From positions 186,001 through 250,000 of the forward strand of contig NZ_RKLT01000001.1 of NCBI RefSeq assembly GCF_019599505.1: DNA of 64,000 nt, given 5' to 3'. The notes under the pieces were generated by a model that did not search any database, was not told the DNA's origin, and was given only the letters and a program-made list of their open reading frames with translations. The position numbers and the translations under genes were made by a program. Of this stretch, positions 33,782-42,889 are shown piece by piece (position 1 is the stretch's first letter; each line of letters opens with the position of its first letter). Source of the stretch: Haloarcula nitratireducens (GTDB lineage Archaea; Halobacteriota; Halobacteria; Halobacteriales; Haloarculaceae).

Positions 33782-35089
33782 ATGACACGGGTGATACACA
33801 CCGGCGACACGCACGTCGGGTACCAGCAGTACCACGTACCCGAGCGCCGGCAGGACTTCCTCGACGCCTTCCGTCGGGTCGTCCGTGACGCGATCGAGGG
33901 CGACGTCGCCGCCGTCGTCCACGCGGGGGACCTGTTCCACGACCGCCGACCGACGCTCTCCGACATCATGGGGACGCTCTCCGTCTTGGAGGAACTCGCT
34001 GAGGCCGACGTTCCGTTTCTCGCCGTCGTGGGCAACCACGAGGCGAAGCGCGACGCGCAGTGGCTCGACCTCTACGAGTCGCTTGGGCTGGCGACGCGCC
34101 TCGACGCGGAGCCGACCGTCGTGGGCAATACGGCCTTCTACGGGCTCGACTTCGTCCCCCGCTCCCAGCGTGAGGACTTAGAATACGACTTCGCCGCCCA
34201 CGACGCCGACCACGCCGCCCTCGTCACGCACGGCCTCTTTCAGCCGTTCGACTACGGCGACTGGGACGCCGCGGAGATCCTCGATGAGTCCTCCGTGGAG
34301 TTCGACGCCATGCTGCTGGGCGACAATCACGACCCCGGTAAGCAACAGATCGAGGGATCGTGGGTCACCTACTGCGGGTCGACCGAGCGGGCGAGCGCCA
34401 GCGAGCGCGAGGACCGCGGCTACAACATCGTCACGTTCGACGGCGAGACGCGCATCACCCGCCGCGGCATCGACACCCGCGAGTTCGTCTTCGTCGACGT
34501 GGAACTCGGTCCCGAGGAGGGGGTCGAACGGGTTCGGAGCCGCGTCGGCGAACACGACGTGGAAGACGCCGTCGTCATCGTCAGCATCGACGGCGACGGC
34601 GACCCGATCGCTCCCGCGAGCGTCGAGGAGTACGCGCTGGACGCGGGGGCGCTCGTCGCCCGCGTCACCGACCACCGCGAACTCGCCGCCGACGAGCGAG
34701 AGACGAGCGTCAGTTTCGCCGACCCGGACGACGCCGTCGCCGAGCGCGTCCGCGAACTCGGTCTCAGCGGGGCCGCACGGGACATCGACGAGACGGTCCG
34801 CGCCTCGAAAGTCGCGGACGCCAACGTCGCGGACACGGTCGAAAATCGGGTGCAGGAGCTCGTCGAAGACGACCCCGACGCGCTGACCGCCGTAGAGTCG
34901 ACGGACGACGAATCTATCGACGACGAGTCGACGGGCGACGAATCGACGGACGGCGAACCGAAGGCGGCGGAGGCCGACGGGGGACAGACGACGGCCGACG
35001 GGCGACCCGCGAGCGACGCGAGCGCAGAGACGACGAGCGCCGACGAGCGCGACGCCGAGGACCAATCCAGCATGGGGGAGTTCCTGTGA
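33782..35089 (+). CDS. mre11: DNA double-strand break repair nuclease Mre11
   Basis: A 435-aa Mre11. The calcineurin-type phosphoesterase motifs are complete: GDTHVGYQQY (D9, H11), HAGDLFHDRRP, GNHEAKRD, LVTHGLF and LLGDNHDPG. A capping domain and a long acidic C-terminal tail rich in Asp/Glu/Ser/Thr follow. Mre11 trims broken DNA ends with Rad50. The rad50 start is 13 bp after the stop, so the pair is an operon. Confidence 0.95.
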   Translation: MTRVIHTGDTHVGYQQYHVPERRQDFLDAFRRVVRDAIEGDVAAVVHAGDLFHDRRPTLSDIMGTLSVLEELAEADVPFLAVVGNHEAKRDAQWLDLYESLGLATRLDAEPTVVGNTAFYGLDFVPRSQREDLEYDFAAHDADHAALVTHGLFQPFDYGDWDAAEILDESSVEFDAMLLGDNHDPGKQQIEGSWVTYCGSTERASASEREDRGYNIVTFDGETRITRRGIDTREFVFVDVELGPEEGVERVRSRVGEHDVEDAVVIVSIDGDGDPIAPASVEEYALDAGALVARVTDHRELAADERETSVSFADPDDAVAERVRELGLSGAARDIDETVRASKVADANVADTVENRVQELVEDDPDALTAVESTDDESIDDESTGDESTDGEPKAAEADGGQTTADGRPASDASAETTSADERDAEDQSSMGEFL

Positions 35090-35102
35090 GGGGGGGCCGC
35101 TG

Positions 35103-37781
35103 ATGCGGTTCCAGCGCGTCGCACTGGAGAACTTCAAGTGCTACGACGACGCCGACCTCACGCTCTCTCCCGGCGTCACCGTCATCCACGGCCTGAACGG
35201 CAGCGGGAAGTCGTCGCTGCTCGAGGCCTGTTTCTTCGCCCTCTACGGGTCGAAGGCCATCGACGAGAACTTAGACGAGGTGGTCACCATCGGCGCGGAC
35301 GACTGCACCGTCGACCTGTGGTTCTCCCACGCCGGCGGCGACTACCACCTCACGCGCCGCGTGCGCAACACCGGCGAGCGGGCGACGACCGCCAAGTGCG
35401 TCCTCGAAACGCCCGAGGAGACGTTCGAGGGCGCTCGCGCCGTCCGACGGCGAGTCACCGAACTCCTGCGGATGGACAGCGAGTCGTTCGTCAACTGCGC
35501 GTACGTCCGGCAGGGCGAGGTCAACAAGCTCATCAACGCCTCGCCGGGCGAGCGACAGGACATGCTCGACGACCTCCTGCAACTGGGCAAACTGGAGACC
35601 TACCGCGAACGGGCCAGCGACGCCCGCGTCGGCGTCAAGCGCGTCCGCGAGGACAAGCAGAGCCGTCTCTCGCAACTGGACGAACAGATCCAGACGAAAG
35701 AGGACCGCGACCTCCACGAGCGCCTGAACGGGCTGGAGAGCGAACTGAACGACACCCAGGACGAGATCGAGCGCATCGAGGGACAGCGAGAATCGGCCGC
35801 GGACACGCTGGAGCAAGCCAGCGCCGTCTTAGAGGAGTACGAGGAGCGCCGGACCGAACTGGACGAACTGAGCGAGGAGATCTCGGACCTGGAGACCGAG
35901 ATCACCGAGGCGGAGAGCGAACGGAACGATCTCGAAACGCGCATCTCGGAACTGAAAGAGCGGCGTGAATCGCTCTCGGACGACCTGCGCGAGACGGTCG
36001 CGGAGAGCGAGCTGGACGAGGCCGACTCGGATGCGGTCGATGCTCGCCTCGACGAGTTACAGGACCGCGACGAGGAGATCCAAGAGCGCATCACCGAACA
36101 GAGCGTCGAGGCGAAAGAGCACAACAGCACCGCCGACTCGCTCGAAGAGCAAGCCGAAGACCTCGGATCGCGCGCCGAGGCGAAGCGAGAGGAGGCCGAC
36201 GAGGTCGCGTCGACTCTCGAAGACGCCCGCGAGACCATCGCGGACCGCCGGGACAGACTCGACGACATCGACGAGAAAATCGAGGCGCTCGAAGCCCGCT
36301 TCGCGGACGCAACGGTGGACCGCGAGTCCGCCGAGGACCACCGCGAGGAGGTGGCCGCCGAACTCGACGAGGCCCGACAGCGAGTGACCGAACTGGAGAC
36401 GAAACTGCGGAGCGAGCGCGAGTCGCTCCGCGAGGCCGAGGAACTGCTCGAAGAGGGCAAGTGTCCCGAGTGCGGGCAAGACGTCGAGGAGTCGCCCCAC
36501 GTCGAGTCCATCGAGGACGACCGGGAGCGCGTCGCCGAACTGGAGGCCGACCTCGAATCCGCCCGCGAAACTGTCGAGACGCTCGAGTCGAAACTCGAAC
36601 GCGCGGAGTCGCTCGCCGACGCCGCCGACCGACTGGCGACGCTCGAAGACAACCGCTCGAACGTCGTCCAACTGGTCGAGGAGAAGGAGTCCGGATTGGC
36701 GGCCGACGAAGAGCGGGTCGAACAACTGCGCGAGGACGCCGCGGACCTCGACTCACAGGCCGAGGAAAAGCGCGAAGAAGCCACCGAGAAGCGCGAGGCG
36801 GCCGACGACTGCCGGTCGGTCATCGCCGAGTGCAACCGGGAGCGCCAGCGGGTCAAGACGGCCATCCAGCGACTGGAACGGGTCGAGACGCTGCTCGCCG
36901 ACGTCGAGGAGTGCGAGCGCGAGATCGAACAGCGCCGCGAGACGCGCACGCGGCTGGGCGAGACGAACGACCAGCGCCGGGAACGCCTCGCCGAGAAGCG
37001 CGAGCGCAAGCGGGAACTGACCGATCAGGTCGACGAGTCCCGCATCGAGGAGGCGCTCTCGGAGAGACAGCGCGCCGAGAACTACATCGAGAAGGCCGAC
37101 GCGAAGCTAGAGGAGCTACGCGAGGAGCGCGACGACCTCCAGAGCGCCATCGGGGCCGTCGAGAACGAACTCGACGAACTGGACTCGCTCAGAGAGCGCC
37201 GCGAGGAGCTGGCCGGCGAGGTCGAGAAGCTCGAATCCCTGTACGACGAGGCCGAACAGCTACAGGAGATGTACGGTACGCTCCGGGCGGAACTGCGCCA
37301 GCGCAACGTCGAGACGCTCGAACGGATGCTGAACGAGACGTTCTCGCTGGTGTACCAGAACGACTCCTACGCCCGCATCGAACTCGACGGCGAGTACCAG
37401 TTAACCGTGTTCCAGAAGGACGGCGAACCGCTGGAACCCGAACAGCTCTCCGGCGGCGAGCGGGCGCTGTTCAACCTCAGCCTGCGCTGTGCCATCTACC
37501 GGCTGCTCGCTGAGGGAATCGAGGGGTCCGCGCCGATGCCGCCGCTCATCCTCGACGAACCGACCGTCTTCCTCGACTCGGGGCACGTCACGCAGCTGCT
37601 CGACCTGATCGAGTACATGCGCGACGACGTCGGCGTCGAGCAGATTCTGGTCGTCAGTCACGACGAGGAGCTCGTCGGCGCGGCCGACGACCTCGTGCGC
37701 GTCGAGAAGAACGCCACCTCGAACCGCTCGCGGGTCGACCGCGTCGAGCGAATCGAGGAGACGGTCGCGGAACTGGCCTGA
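35103..37781 (+). CDS. rad50: DNA double-strand break repair ATPase Rad50
   Basis: An 892-aa SMC-like ATPase: N-terminal Walker A GLNGSGKSSLLEA, Q-loop AYVRQGEVN, a long antiparallel coiled coil (about residues 165-760) interrupted near 455 by the zinc hook CPECGQD, and the C-terminal signature LSGGERALFNLSLR with Walker B PLILDEPTVFLDSGH. Two Rad50 join through the hook to bridge DNA ends. Length is normal for haloarchaea. Confidence 0.96.
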   Translation: MRFQRVALENFKCYDDADLTLSPGVTVIHGLNGSGKSSLLEACFFALYGSKAIDENLDEVVTIGADDCTVDLWFSHAGGDYHLTRRVRNTGERATTAKCVLETPEETFEGARAVRRRVTELLRMDSESFVNCAYVRQGEVNKLINASPGERQDMLDDLLQLGKLETYRERASDARVGVKRVREDKQSRLSQLDEQIQTKEDRDLHERLNGLESELNDTQDEIERIEGQRESAADTLEQASAVLEEYEERRTELDELSEEISDLETEITEAESERNDLETRISELKERRESLSDDLRETVAESELDEADSDAVDARLDELQDRDEEIQERITEQSVEAKEHNSTADSLEEQAEDLGSRAEAKREEADEVASTLEDARETIADRRDRLDDIDEKIEALEARFADATVDRESAEDHREEVAAELDEARQRVTELETKLRSERESLREAEELLEEGKCPECGQDVEESPHVESIEDDRERVAELEADLESARETVETLESKLERAESLADAADRLATLEDNRSNVVQLVEEKESGLAADEERVEQLREDAADLDSQAEEKREEATEKREAADDCRSVIAECNRERQRVKTAIQRLERVETLLADVEECEREIEQRRETRTRLGETNDQRRERLAEKRERKRELTDQVDESRIEEALSERQRAENYIEKADAKLEELREERDDLQSAIGAVENELDELDSLRERREELAGEVEKLESLYDEAEQLQEMYGTLRAELRQRNVETLERMLNETFSLVYQNDSYARIELDGEYQLTVFQKDGEPLEPEQLSGGERALFNLSLRCAIYRLLAEGIEGSAPMPPLILDEPTVFLDSGHVTQLLDLIEYMRDDVGVEQILVVSHDEELVGAADDLVRVEKNATSNRSRVDRVERIEETVAELA

Positions 37782-37802
37782 GGCGGCCTGCCTCGACCCG
37801 GT

Positions 37803-38231
37803 TCACTCGCGTCCGGTGAGAGACGCGACGGCTTCGCTCGCCGTCTCCGTCACGTCGTAGCCCCGCTGTCCGGCCACGGTCGCTTCTTCCAGCAGTCCGG
37901 CCGCGCGGAACTCGCCGAGCAATCCGTGGAGGTCGCTCTCACAGAGGTCGTAGCTATCGAGGAGTTGCTGGACCGAGAGCGGGCCGCGCGCGTCCAACTC
38001 GACGAGGAGGCCGAGCGCCCGGTCGTCGTGGGCGGCGGTGACGACGGTCCGGACGGCGTCGGGGACCGCGCTCGCGGCCGTCGAGAGCGGCGATTCGCCC
38101 TCGATTGGTTCGAGGTCGTCGTTGGGAACGTGGCGTTCCGCGCCGGTCTCGGGGTCGCGGACGAGACTCGCGTCGCTGGACTCTTTCAGCAACAGGTAGC
38201 GGGTGCCGGACTCGTCGCGAACGGTACGCAT
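37803..38231 (-). CDS. Haloarchaeal winged-helix-like protein (DUF7346-like, 142 aa)
   Basis: A 142-aa protein in two parts: an N-terminal beta segment YLLLKESSDASLVRDPETGAERHVP and a C-terminal helix-turn-helix-like part, LGLLVELDARGPLSVQQLLDSYDLCESDLHGLLGEF, with RAAGLLEEATVAGQRGYDVT as the wing. It could be a small DNA-binding protein. It faces rad50, with 21 bp between the stop codons, and lies next to two other small minus-strand genes. Confidence 0.72.
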   Translation of the reverse strand: MRTVRDESGTRYLLLKESSDASLVRDPETGAERHVPNDDLEPIEGESPLSTAASAVPDAVRTVVTAAHDDRALGLLVELDARGPLSVQQLLDSYDLCESDLHGLLGEFRAAGLLEEATVAGQRGYDVTETASEAVASLTGRE

Positions 38232-38255
38232 ACCGGCGGTAGCCGACTCGCGCGG

Positions 38256-38669
38256 TTAGCCGTTGTGGTCGGTGGCTGCGTCGTCGGCGTCGTCGGCGGT
38301 AGCGTCGCTACTTCCGTCGTCTTCCTCGCTCCTCTCGCGGCTCTGACGGAACCTAACGTAGCGGAAGGTCCCGTAACCGAAGGCGACGAGCCCGACGAGG
38401 AAGATGCGGAGCCCGAGGTCGGTGTTCCCCTCGAAGAAGATGAACATCGGTCCCACCGAGAGCGCGAGCAGCGCGACGTTGAACACGACGACGAGTTTCC
38501 AGAACAGCGCGGCCGTGTCGCTGGCGGCGCTGCCGTCGGGGGCGCTGGGCGCTTCCGGAATATCCGGGCCGAGGCTATCCGGGTCGAACTCCTCGGGTTC
38601 GTGGGGGCTCTTCTCGGAGAAGACGCTCTCCGTGGCGTCCGGGTCGCCCTCGTCGGGACCGTCTAGCAC
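38256..38669 (-). CDS. Small membrane protein with two helices (DUF7322-like)
   Basis: A 137-aa protein: an acidic N-terminal half (EPEEFDPDSLGPDIPEAP), two membrane helices (LFWKLVVVFNVALLALSVGPMFIFF and LRIFLVGLVAFGYGTFRYV) and an acidic tail. GTG at 38669 is chosen because a perfect TATA box (cgataaaagg on the plus strand, 38691-38700) lies 28 bp before it. The longer frame upstream is unsupported. Confidence 0.77.
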   Translation of the reverse strand: MLDGPDEGDPDATESVFSEKSPHEPEEFDPDSLGPDIPEAPSAPDGSAASDTAALFWKLVVVFNVALLALSVGPMFIFFEGNTDLGLRIFLVGLVAFGYGTFRYVRFRQSRERSEEDDGSSDATADDADDAATDHNG

Positions 38670-38690
38670 GGTACCGAGTCGAACCGCGAC

Positions 38691-38700
38691 CGATAAAAGG
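38691..38700 (-). promoter_or_regulatory. TATA box of the two-helix membrane protein gene
   Basis: On the minus strand the sequence reads CCTTTTATCG, centred 28 bp upstream of the GTG start at 38669, the spacing of a leaderless haloarchaeal promoter. Confidence 0.6.
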
Positions 38701-38704
38701 ACTT

Positions 38705-38896
38705 CTAGGCGACCTCGCTCAGCGGCACGGCGGTGTCCGTCTGGACCCACGCGAGCGGGTTCTGCGCGTCGTAGAACACTGTCCCCTCTTCGGTCTCGTA
38801 CGTCTCGGTGGTCTGGACTGCGTCCGGGAGCGCAGGCTCCGACCGAAGGTCGTCCGCCCGATCCGACTGGCCGTCGGGAGATGCGTGATGCGACAT
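38705..38896 (-). CDS. Small haloarchaeal protein (DUF7331-like, 63 aa)
   Basis: A 63-aa acidic protein, MSHHASPDGQSDRADDL and on, with ETYETEEGTVFYDAQNPLAWVQTD as its recognisable core. The start is put at 38896, not 38932, because a gtatatg box lies about 40 bp upstream, which would leave the outer ATG inside the promoter. It lies head-to-head with polB. Function unknown. Confidence 0.65.
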   Translation of the reverse strand: MSHHASPDGQSDRADDLRSEPALPDAVQTTETYETEEGTVFYDAQNPLAWVQTDTAVPLSEVA

Positions 38897-38971
38897 AGGG
38901 GCGTCAGCAGGTCGTATGTCATTGTATGGCATATACTTTCTGCCTGCGTCAAACGCGGCCGACCGCCGACG

Positions 38972-38980
38972 TTTTTATGG
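38972..38980 (+). promoter_or_regulatory. TATA box of polB
   Basis: The sequence tttttatgg lies 28 bp before the polB ATG at 39004 and supports that start against an in-frame ATG 26 codons upstream. Confidence 0.6.
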
Positions 38981-39003
38981 GGCGTCTCGAAGGGTGGGCA
39001 AGC

Positions 39004-41817
39004 ATGAGTGACGAGGGCCAGCGAGCGCTCGGGGACTTCGCGCCGAGCGATGGCGACGGCGACGGGAGGCGACCGGTCGCCGACGAAGCGGCGGCCGTCG
39101 CCGGCGACGGGGGGTCCGGGGCGAGCGTCGTCGACGTGGACGAACAGCAGTTCCCGCCGGTCGAGGAGACGGTGGAGTTCGTGGTGACGCAGGTCGATTA
39201 CACGGTCGAGAGCAGCGGGGACGACGAGTTTCCCGTCGTCCACGTCTTCGGCCGCACCGACGAGAACGAGGCCGTCCACGCGCGCGTCTACGAGTTCAAA
39301 CCGTACTTCTACGCGCCGGTGGCGAGCGCGACCGAAGACCGGCTTCGGCAGTACGACAGCATCACCGGATGGGAGGACGCCGACGGGGACGGCGACCCCT
39401 ACGAGTCGATCCGCGGCGAGCGGCTCCGCAAGATCTTCGGACAGACGCCCCGCGACGTGGGCCAGATGCGGGACGACTTCGACCACTACGAGGCCGACAT
39501 CCTCTTCCCGAACCGCCTGCTCATCGACAAGGACATCACGAGCGGCGTTCGGGTCCCGGCCCGCGAACTCGACGACGGGAGCTATCAGGTCCACCACGAG
39601 GAAGTGACGCCGGTCGACGCCAGCGCCGAACCGCGGGTGAACACCTTCGACATCGAGGTGGACGACCGACAGGGGTTCCCCGAGGACGGCGAGGAGACCA
39701 TCGTCTGTCTCACCTCCCACGACTCCTATGACGACCAGTACATCGTCTGGCTCTACGAGTCCCCCGACGGTATCGAGGGGCCCGAGGCGCTCGCCGAGTA
39801 CGACCCCATCCGCGAGGACGCCGACTTCGAGGCCGACGTGCGTGTCTTCGAGGAGGAGGAGGCGATGCTCGACGCGTTCGTCGAGTACGTCGAGACCACC
39901 GACCCGGACGTGTTGACCGGATGGAACTTCGACGACTTCGACGCGCCCTATCTCTTAGATCGCATCGAGGAACTCCAAAGCTACGACCACGACTACGACC
40001 TCGACATCGACCGCCTCTCCCGAGTCGACGAGGTCTGGCGGAGCGACTGGAACGGCCCGGACATCAAGGGTCGGGTCGTCTTCGACCTGCTGTACGCCTA
40101 CAAGCGCACGCAGTTCACCGAACTCGAGTCCTACCGACTGGACGCCGTCGGCGAACAGGAACTCGGCGCCGGCAAGGAACGCTACACCGGCGACATCGGC
40201 GACCTCTGGGAGGACGACCCCGAGCGCCTCCTCGAATACAACCTCCGGGACGTGGAACTCTGCGTCGAACTCGACCGGGAGCAGGACATCATCGACTTCT
40301 GGGACGAGGTCCGCACGTTCGTCGGCTGTAAGCTCGAAGACGCGACGACGCCCGGCGACGCCGTCGACATGTACGTCCTCCACAAGCTCTACGGCGAGTA
40401 CGCCCTGCCCTCGAAGGGCCAGCAGGCGAGCGAGGACTACGAGGGTGGGGCGGTCTTCGACCCGATCACGGGCGTCCGCGAGAACGTCACGGTGCTGGAC
40501 CTGAAGTCGCTGTATCCGATGTGCATGGTGACGACGAACGCGAGCCCGGAGACCAAAGTCGACCCCGAGGCCTACGACGGCGACACCTACCGCGCGCCCA
40601 ACGGCACCCACTTCCGGAAGGAACCGGACGGCGTCATCCGGGAGATGGTCGACGAGCTCCTGACCGAGCGCGAGGAGAAGAAGGAACGGCGGAACAGTCA
40701 CAGTCCGAGCGACCCCGAGTACGAGCGCTACGACCGTCAGCAGGCGGCCGTGAAAGTGATCATGAACTCGCTGTACGGCGTGCTGGGGTGGGACCGGTTC
40801 CGCCTCTACGACAAGGAGATGGGCGCGGCGGTCACCGCCACCGGGCGGGAGGTCATCGATTACACCGACGAAGTGGTCGAGAACGAGGGGTACGAGGTCG
40901 CGTACGGGGACACCGACTCCGTCATGCTCCAACTCGGCGACCTCGGTCCCGAGGACGTCGACGGCGAGGTGACGATCTCCGACGAGATGCGCGAGAAGCA
41001 TCCCGAGATGGCCGACGACGAACTGGAAACCATCGCGGCGACCATCGAGAAGGGGTTCGAGGTCGAAGAGACGATAAACGCCTCCTACGACGACTTCGCC
41101 AGCGAACGCCTCAACGCCGACGACCACCGCTTCCAGATCGAGTTCGAGAAGCTCTACCGCCGGTTCTTCCAGGCGGGCAAGAAGAAGCGCTACGCCGGCC
41201 ACATCGTCTGGAAGGAGGGCAAGCACGTCGACGACATCGACATCACGGGCTTCGAGTACCAGCGCTCGGACATCGCGCCCATCACCAAGCGCGTCCAGAA
41301 GGACGTCATCGACCGCATCGTCCACGGGGAGGACAGGGAGAGCCTCAAGACCTACGTCGCCGACGTCATCGAGGACTACCAGGACGGCAACGTCGACCTG
41401 GACGACGTGGGCATCCCGGGCGGCATCGGGAAGAAACTGGACAACTACGACACCGACACCGCACAGGTTCGGGGCGCGAAGTACGCCAACCTCCTGTTGG
41501 GAACGAACTTCCAGAGCGGGTCGAAACCGAAGCGGCTCTACCTCGACCGGGTCCACGCCGACTTCTTCACGCGCGTCGAGGGCGAACTGGGTCTGGACCC
41601 GTCGCAGGACCCGCTGTACGGCGAGTTCCGTCGGAACCCGGACGTCATCTGCTTCGAGTACGCGGACCAGATCCCCGAGGAGTTCGAGGTGGATTGGGAC
41701 AAGATGCTCGATAAGACGTTGAAGGGACCGATCGCCCGCATTCTCGAGGCGCTCGACGTCTCGTGGGACGAGGTCAAGTCCGGGCAGGAACAGACGGGGC
41801 TCGGTCAGTACATGTAG
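39004..41817 (+). CDS. polB: Family-B replicative DNA polymerase
   Basis: A 937-aa polymerase. The proofreading exonuclease has NTFDIEV (Exo I) and GWNFDDFDAPYL (Exo II region); the polymerase has DLKSLYPMCM (motif A), KVIMNSLYGVLG (motif B) and YGDTDS (motif C). An acidic N-terminal extension of about 50 residues is typical of halophiles. No intein interrupts any of the usual insertion sites (motifs A, B, C), although many haloarchaeal polB genes carry them. It is the chromosomal replication polymerase next to PolD. Confidence 0.96.
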   Translation: MSDEGQRALGDFAPSDGDGDGRRPVADEAAAVAGDGGSGASVVDVDEQQFPPVEETVEFVVTQVDYTVESSGDDEFPVVHVFGRTDENEAVHARVYEFKPYFYAPVASATEDRLRQYDSITGWEDADGDGDPYESIRGERLRKIFGQTPRDVGQMRDDFDHYEADILFPNRLLIDKDITSGVRVPARELDDGSYQVHHEEVTPVDASAEPRVNTFDIEVDDRQGFPEDGEETIVCLTSHDSYDDQYIVWLYESPDGIEGPEALAEYDPIREDADFEADVRVFEEEEAMLDAFVEYVETTDPDVLTGWNFDDFDAPYLLDRIEELQSYDHDYDLDIDRLSRVDEVWRSDWNGPDIKGRVVFDLLYAYKRTQFTELESYRLDAVGEQELGAGKERYTGDIGDLWEDDPERLLEYNLRDVELCVELDREQDIIDFWDEVRTFVGCKLEDATTPGDAVDMYVLHKLYGEYALPSKGQQASEDYEGGAVFDPITGVRENVTVLDLKSLYPMCMVTTNASPETKVDPEAYDGDTYRAPNGTHFRKEPDGVIREMVDELLTEREEKKERRNSHSPSDPEYERYDRQQAAVKVIMNSLYGVLGWDRFRLYDKEMGAAVTATGREVIDYTDEVVENEGYEVAYGDTDSVMLQLGDLGPEDVDGEVTISDEMREKHPEMADDELETIAATIEKGFEVEETINASYDDFASERLNADDHRFQIEFEKLYRRFFQAGKKKRYAGHIVWKEGKHVDDIDITGFEYQRSDIAPITKRVQKDVIDRIVHGEDRESLKTYVADVIEDYQDGNVDLDDVGIPGGIGKKLDNYDTDTAQVRGAKYANLLLGTNFQSGSKPKRLYLDRVHADFFTRVEGELGLDPSQDPLYGEFRRNPDVICFEYADQIPEEFEVDWDKMLDKTLKGPIARILEALDVSWDEVKSGQEQTGLGQYM

Positions 41818-41857
41818 CGTCGTAGCCGCCGATTTTCACGGCGGAGAAATATTGTTT

Positions 41858-41866
41858 CTATATACC
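41858..41866 (+). promoter_or_regulatory. TATA box of the suf operon
   Basis: The sequence ctatatacc is centred about 24 bp before an ATG at 41885 and about 79 bp before sufC. It therefore predicts a transcript that starts at or near the short leader frame rather than at sufC itself. Confidence 0.6.
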
Positions 41867-41884
41867 GAACTCGATTTCGCTGCA

Positions 41885-41926
41885 ATGCGAAAGCTTGATG
41901 GGTCAAACAGACCTTCTTTCGGTTGA
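41885..41926 (+). CDS. Short leaderless upstream ORF before sufC (13 aa)
   Basis: A frame ATG...TGA coding MRKLDGSNRPSFG, 24-27 bp after the TATA box and ending 13 bp before the sufC ATG. Given the position, ribosomes should meet it first on a leaderless mRNA and could reinitiate at sufC. An in-frame ATG at 41898 could alternatively give sufC a 14-residue extension. Existence of the peptide is inferred from position only. Confidence 0.35.
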   Translation: MRKLDGSNRPSFG

Positions 41927-41939
41927 CCTAACAGACACT

Positions 41940-42851
41940 ATGGCAGTACTCGAAATCAACAATCTCCACGCGGAAGTCGCAGAAGAGGGCGGTGAGACCA
42001 TCCTTCGCGGTGTGAACCTCGAAGTCGAGTCCGGCGAGATCCACGCGCTGATGGGGCCGAACGGCTCCGGGAAGTCGACGACGGCGAAGATCATCGCCGG
42101 CCACCCGGCCTACGAGGTCACGGACGGCGAGGTCCTCATCCATCTCGAAGACGACGAGTTCGGCGAGGACTTCGAGATCCCCGAGGACCTCCGAACGTGG
42201 GACCTGCTGGACCTCGAACCGAACGAGCGCGCGGCGCTCGGCATCTTCCTCGGCTTCCAGTACCCCGCCGAGATCGAGGGCGTCACGATGGTGAACTTCC
42301 TCCGCACGGCGCTCAACGCCAAGCTCGAAGAGCGCGAGGAGCTCTTCGAGGACGACGAGGAGGCCGACGAGGAAGAAGAAGAAGCCGGCTACGACACCTC
42401 CCCGATGGAAGGAGACGTCGAAGAGGGCGAGGTCGGCGTCGCCGAGTTCCAGGAGATCCTCCAGGAGAAGATGGAGCAACTCGACATGGACGAGAAGTTC
42501 GCCTCCCGCTACCTGAACGCCGGCTTCTCCGGCGGGGAGAAGAAACAGAACGAAGTCCTCCAGGCCGCCATCCTCGAGCCCTCCATCGCGGTGCTCGACG
42601 AGATCGACTCCGGGCTCGACATCGACCGCCTGCAGGACGTCTCGAACGGTATCAACGCGCTGCGCGACGAACAGGGAACCGGCATCCTCCAGATCACCCA
42701 CTACCAGCGCATCCTCGACTACGTCGAACCCGACCACGTTCACGTCATGATCGACGGCGAGATCGCCAAGTCCGGCGGCGCTGAGCTGGCCGAGCAGCTC
42801 GAAGACGAGGGATACGACTGGATCCGCGAGGAAGTTTACGAGGCCGCGTAA
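41940..42851 (+). CDS. sufC: Fe-S cluster assembly ATPase SufC
   Basis: A 303-aa ABC-type ATPase: Walker A GPNGSGKST, signature FSGGEKKQNEV, Walker B IAVLDEIDSGLD and HYQRILDY. Compared with bacterial SufC (about 250 aa) it has an acidic insertion of about 40 residues (EDDEEADEEEEEAG region), a halophile trait. It powers scaffold SufBD during Fe-S cluster assembly in the cytoplasm. The start MAVLEINNLHAEV is the family's usual one. First gene of sufCBD. Confidence 0.95.
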   Translation: MAVLEINNLHAEVAEEGGETILRGVNLEVESGEIHALMGPNGSGKSTTAKIIAGHPAYEVTDGEVLIHLEDDEFGEDFEIPEDLRTWDLLDLEPNERAALGIFLGFQYPAEIEGVTMVNFLRTALNAKLEEREELFEDDEEADEEEEEAGYDTSPMEGDVEEGEVGVAEFQEILQEKMEQLDMDEKFASRYLNAGFSGGEKKQNEVLQAAILEPSIAVLDEIDSGLDIDRLQDVSNGINALRDEQGTGILQITHYQRILDYVEPDHVHVMIDGEIAKSGGAELAEQLEDEGYDWIREEVYEAA

Positions 42852-42889
42852 CACCCTTCCGTCCACGACACCAACACCGATACACAACA

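Noticed and set aside
32050..34035. Long minus frame of 661 codons over the M24 gene and the start of mre11
   Set aside because: It is a shadow frame rich in Arg; the real M24 gene is in a different minus frame with metal-site motifs.
39004..41817. Intein in polB
   Set aside because: The usual insertion points in motifs A, B and C are continuous (SLYPMCM, NSLYGV, YGDTDS) and no extra 400-500 residue block is present.
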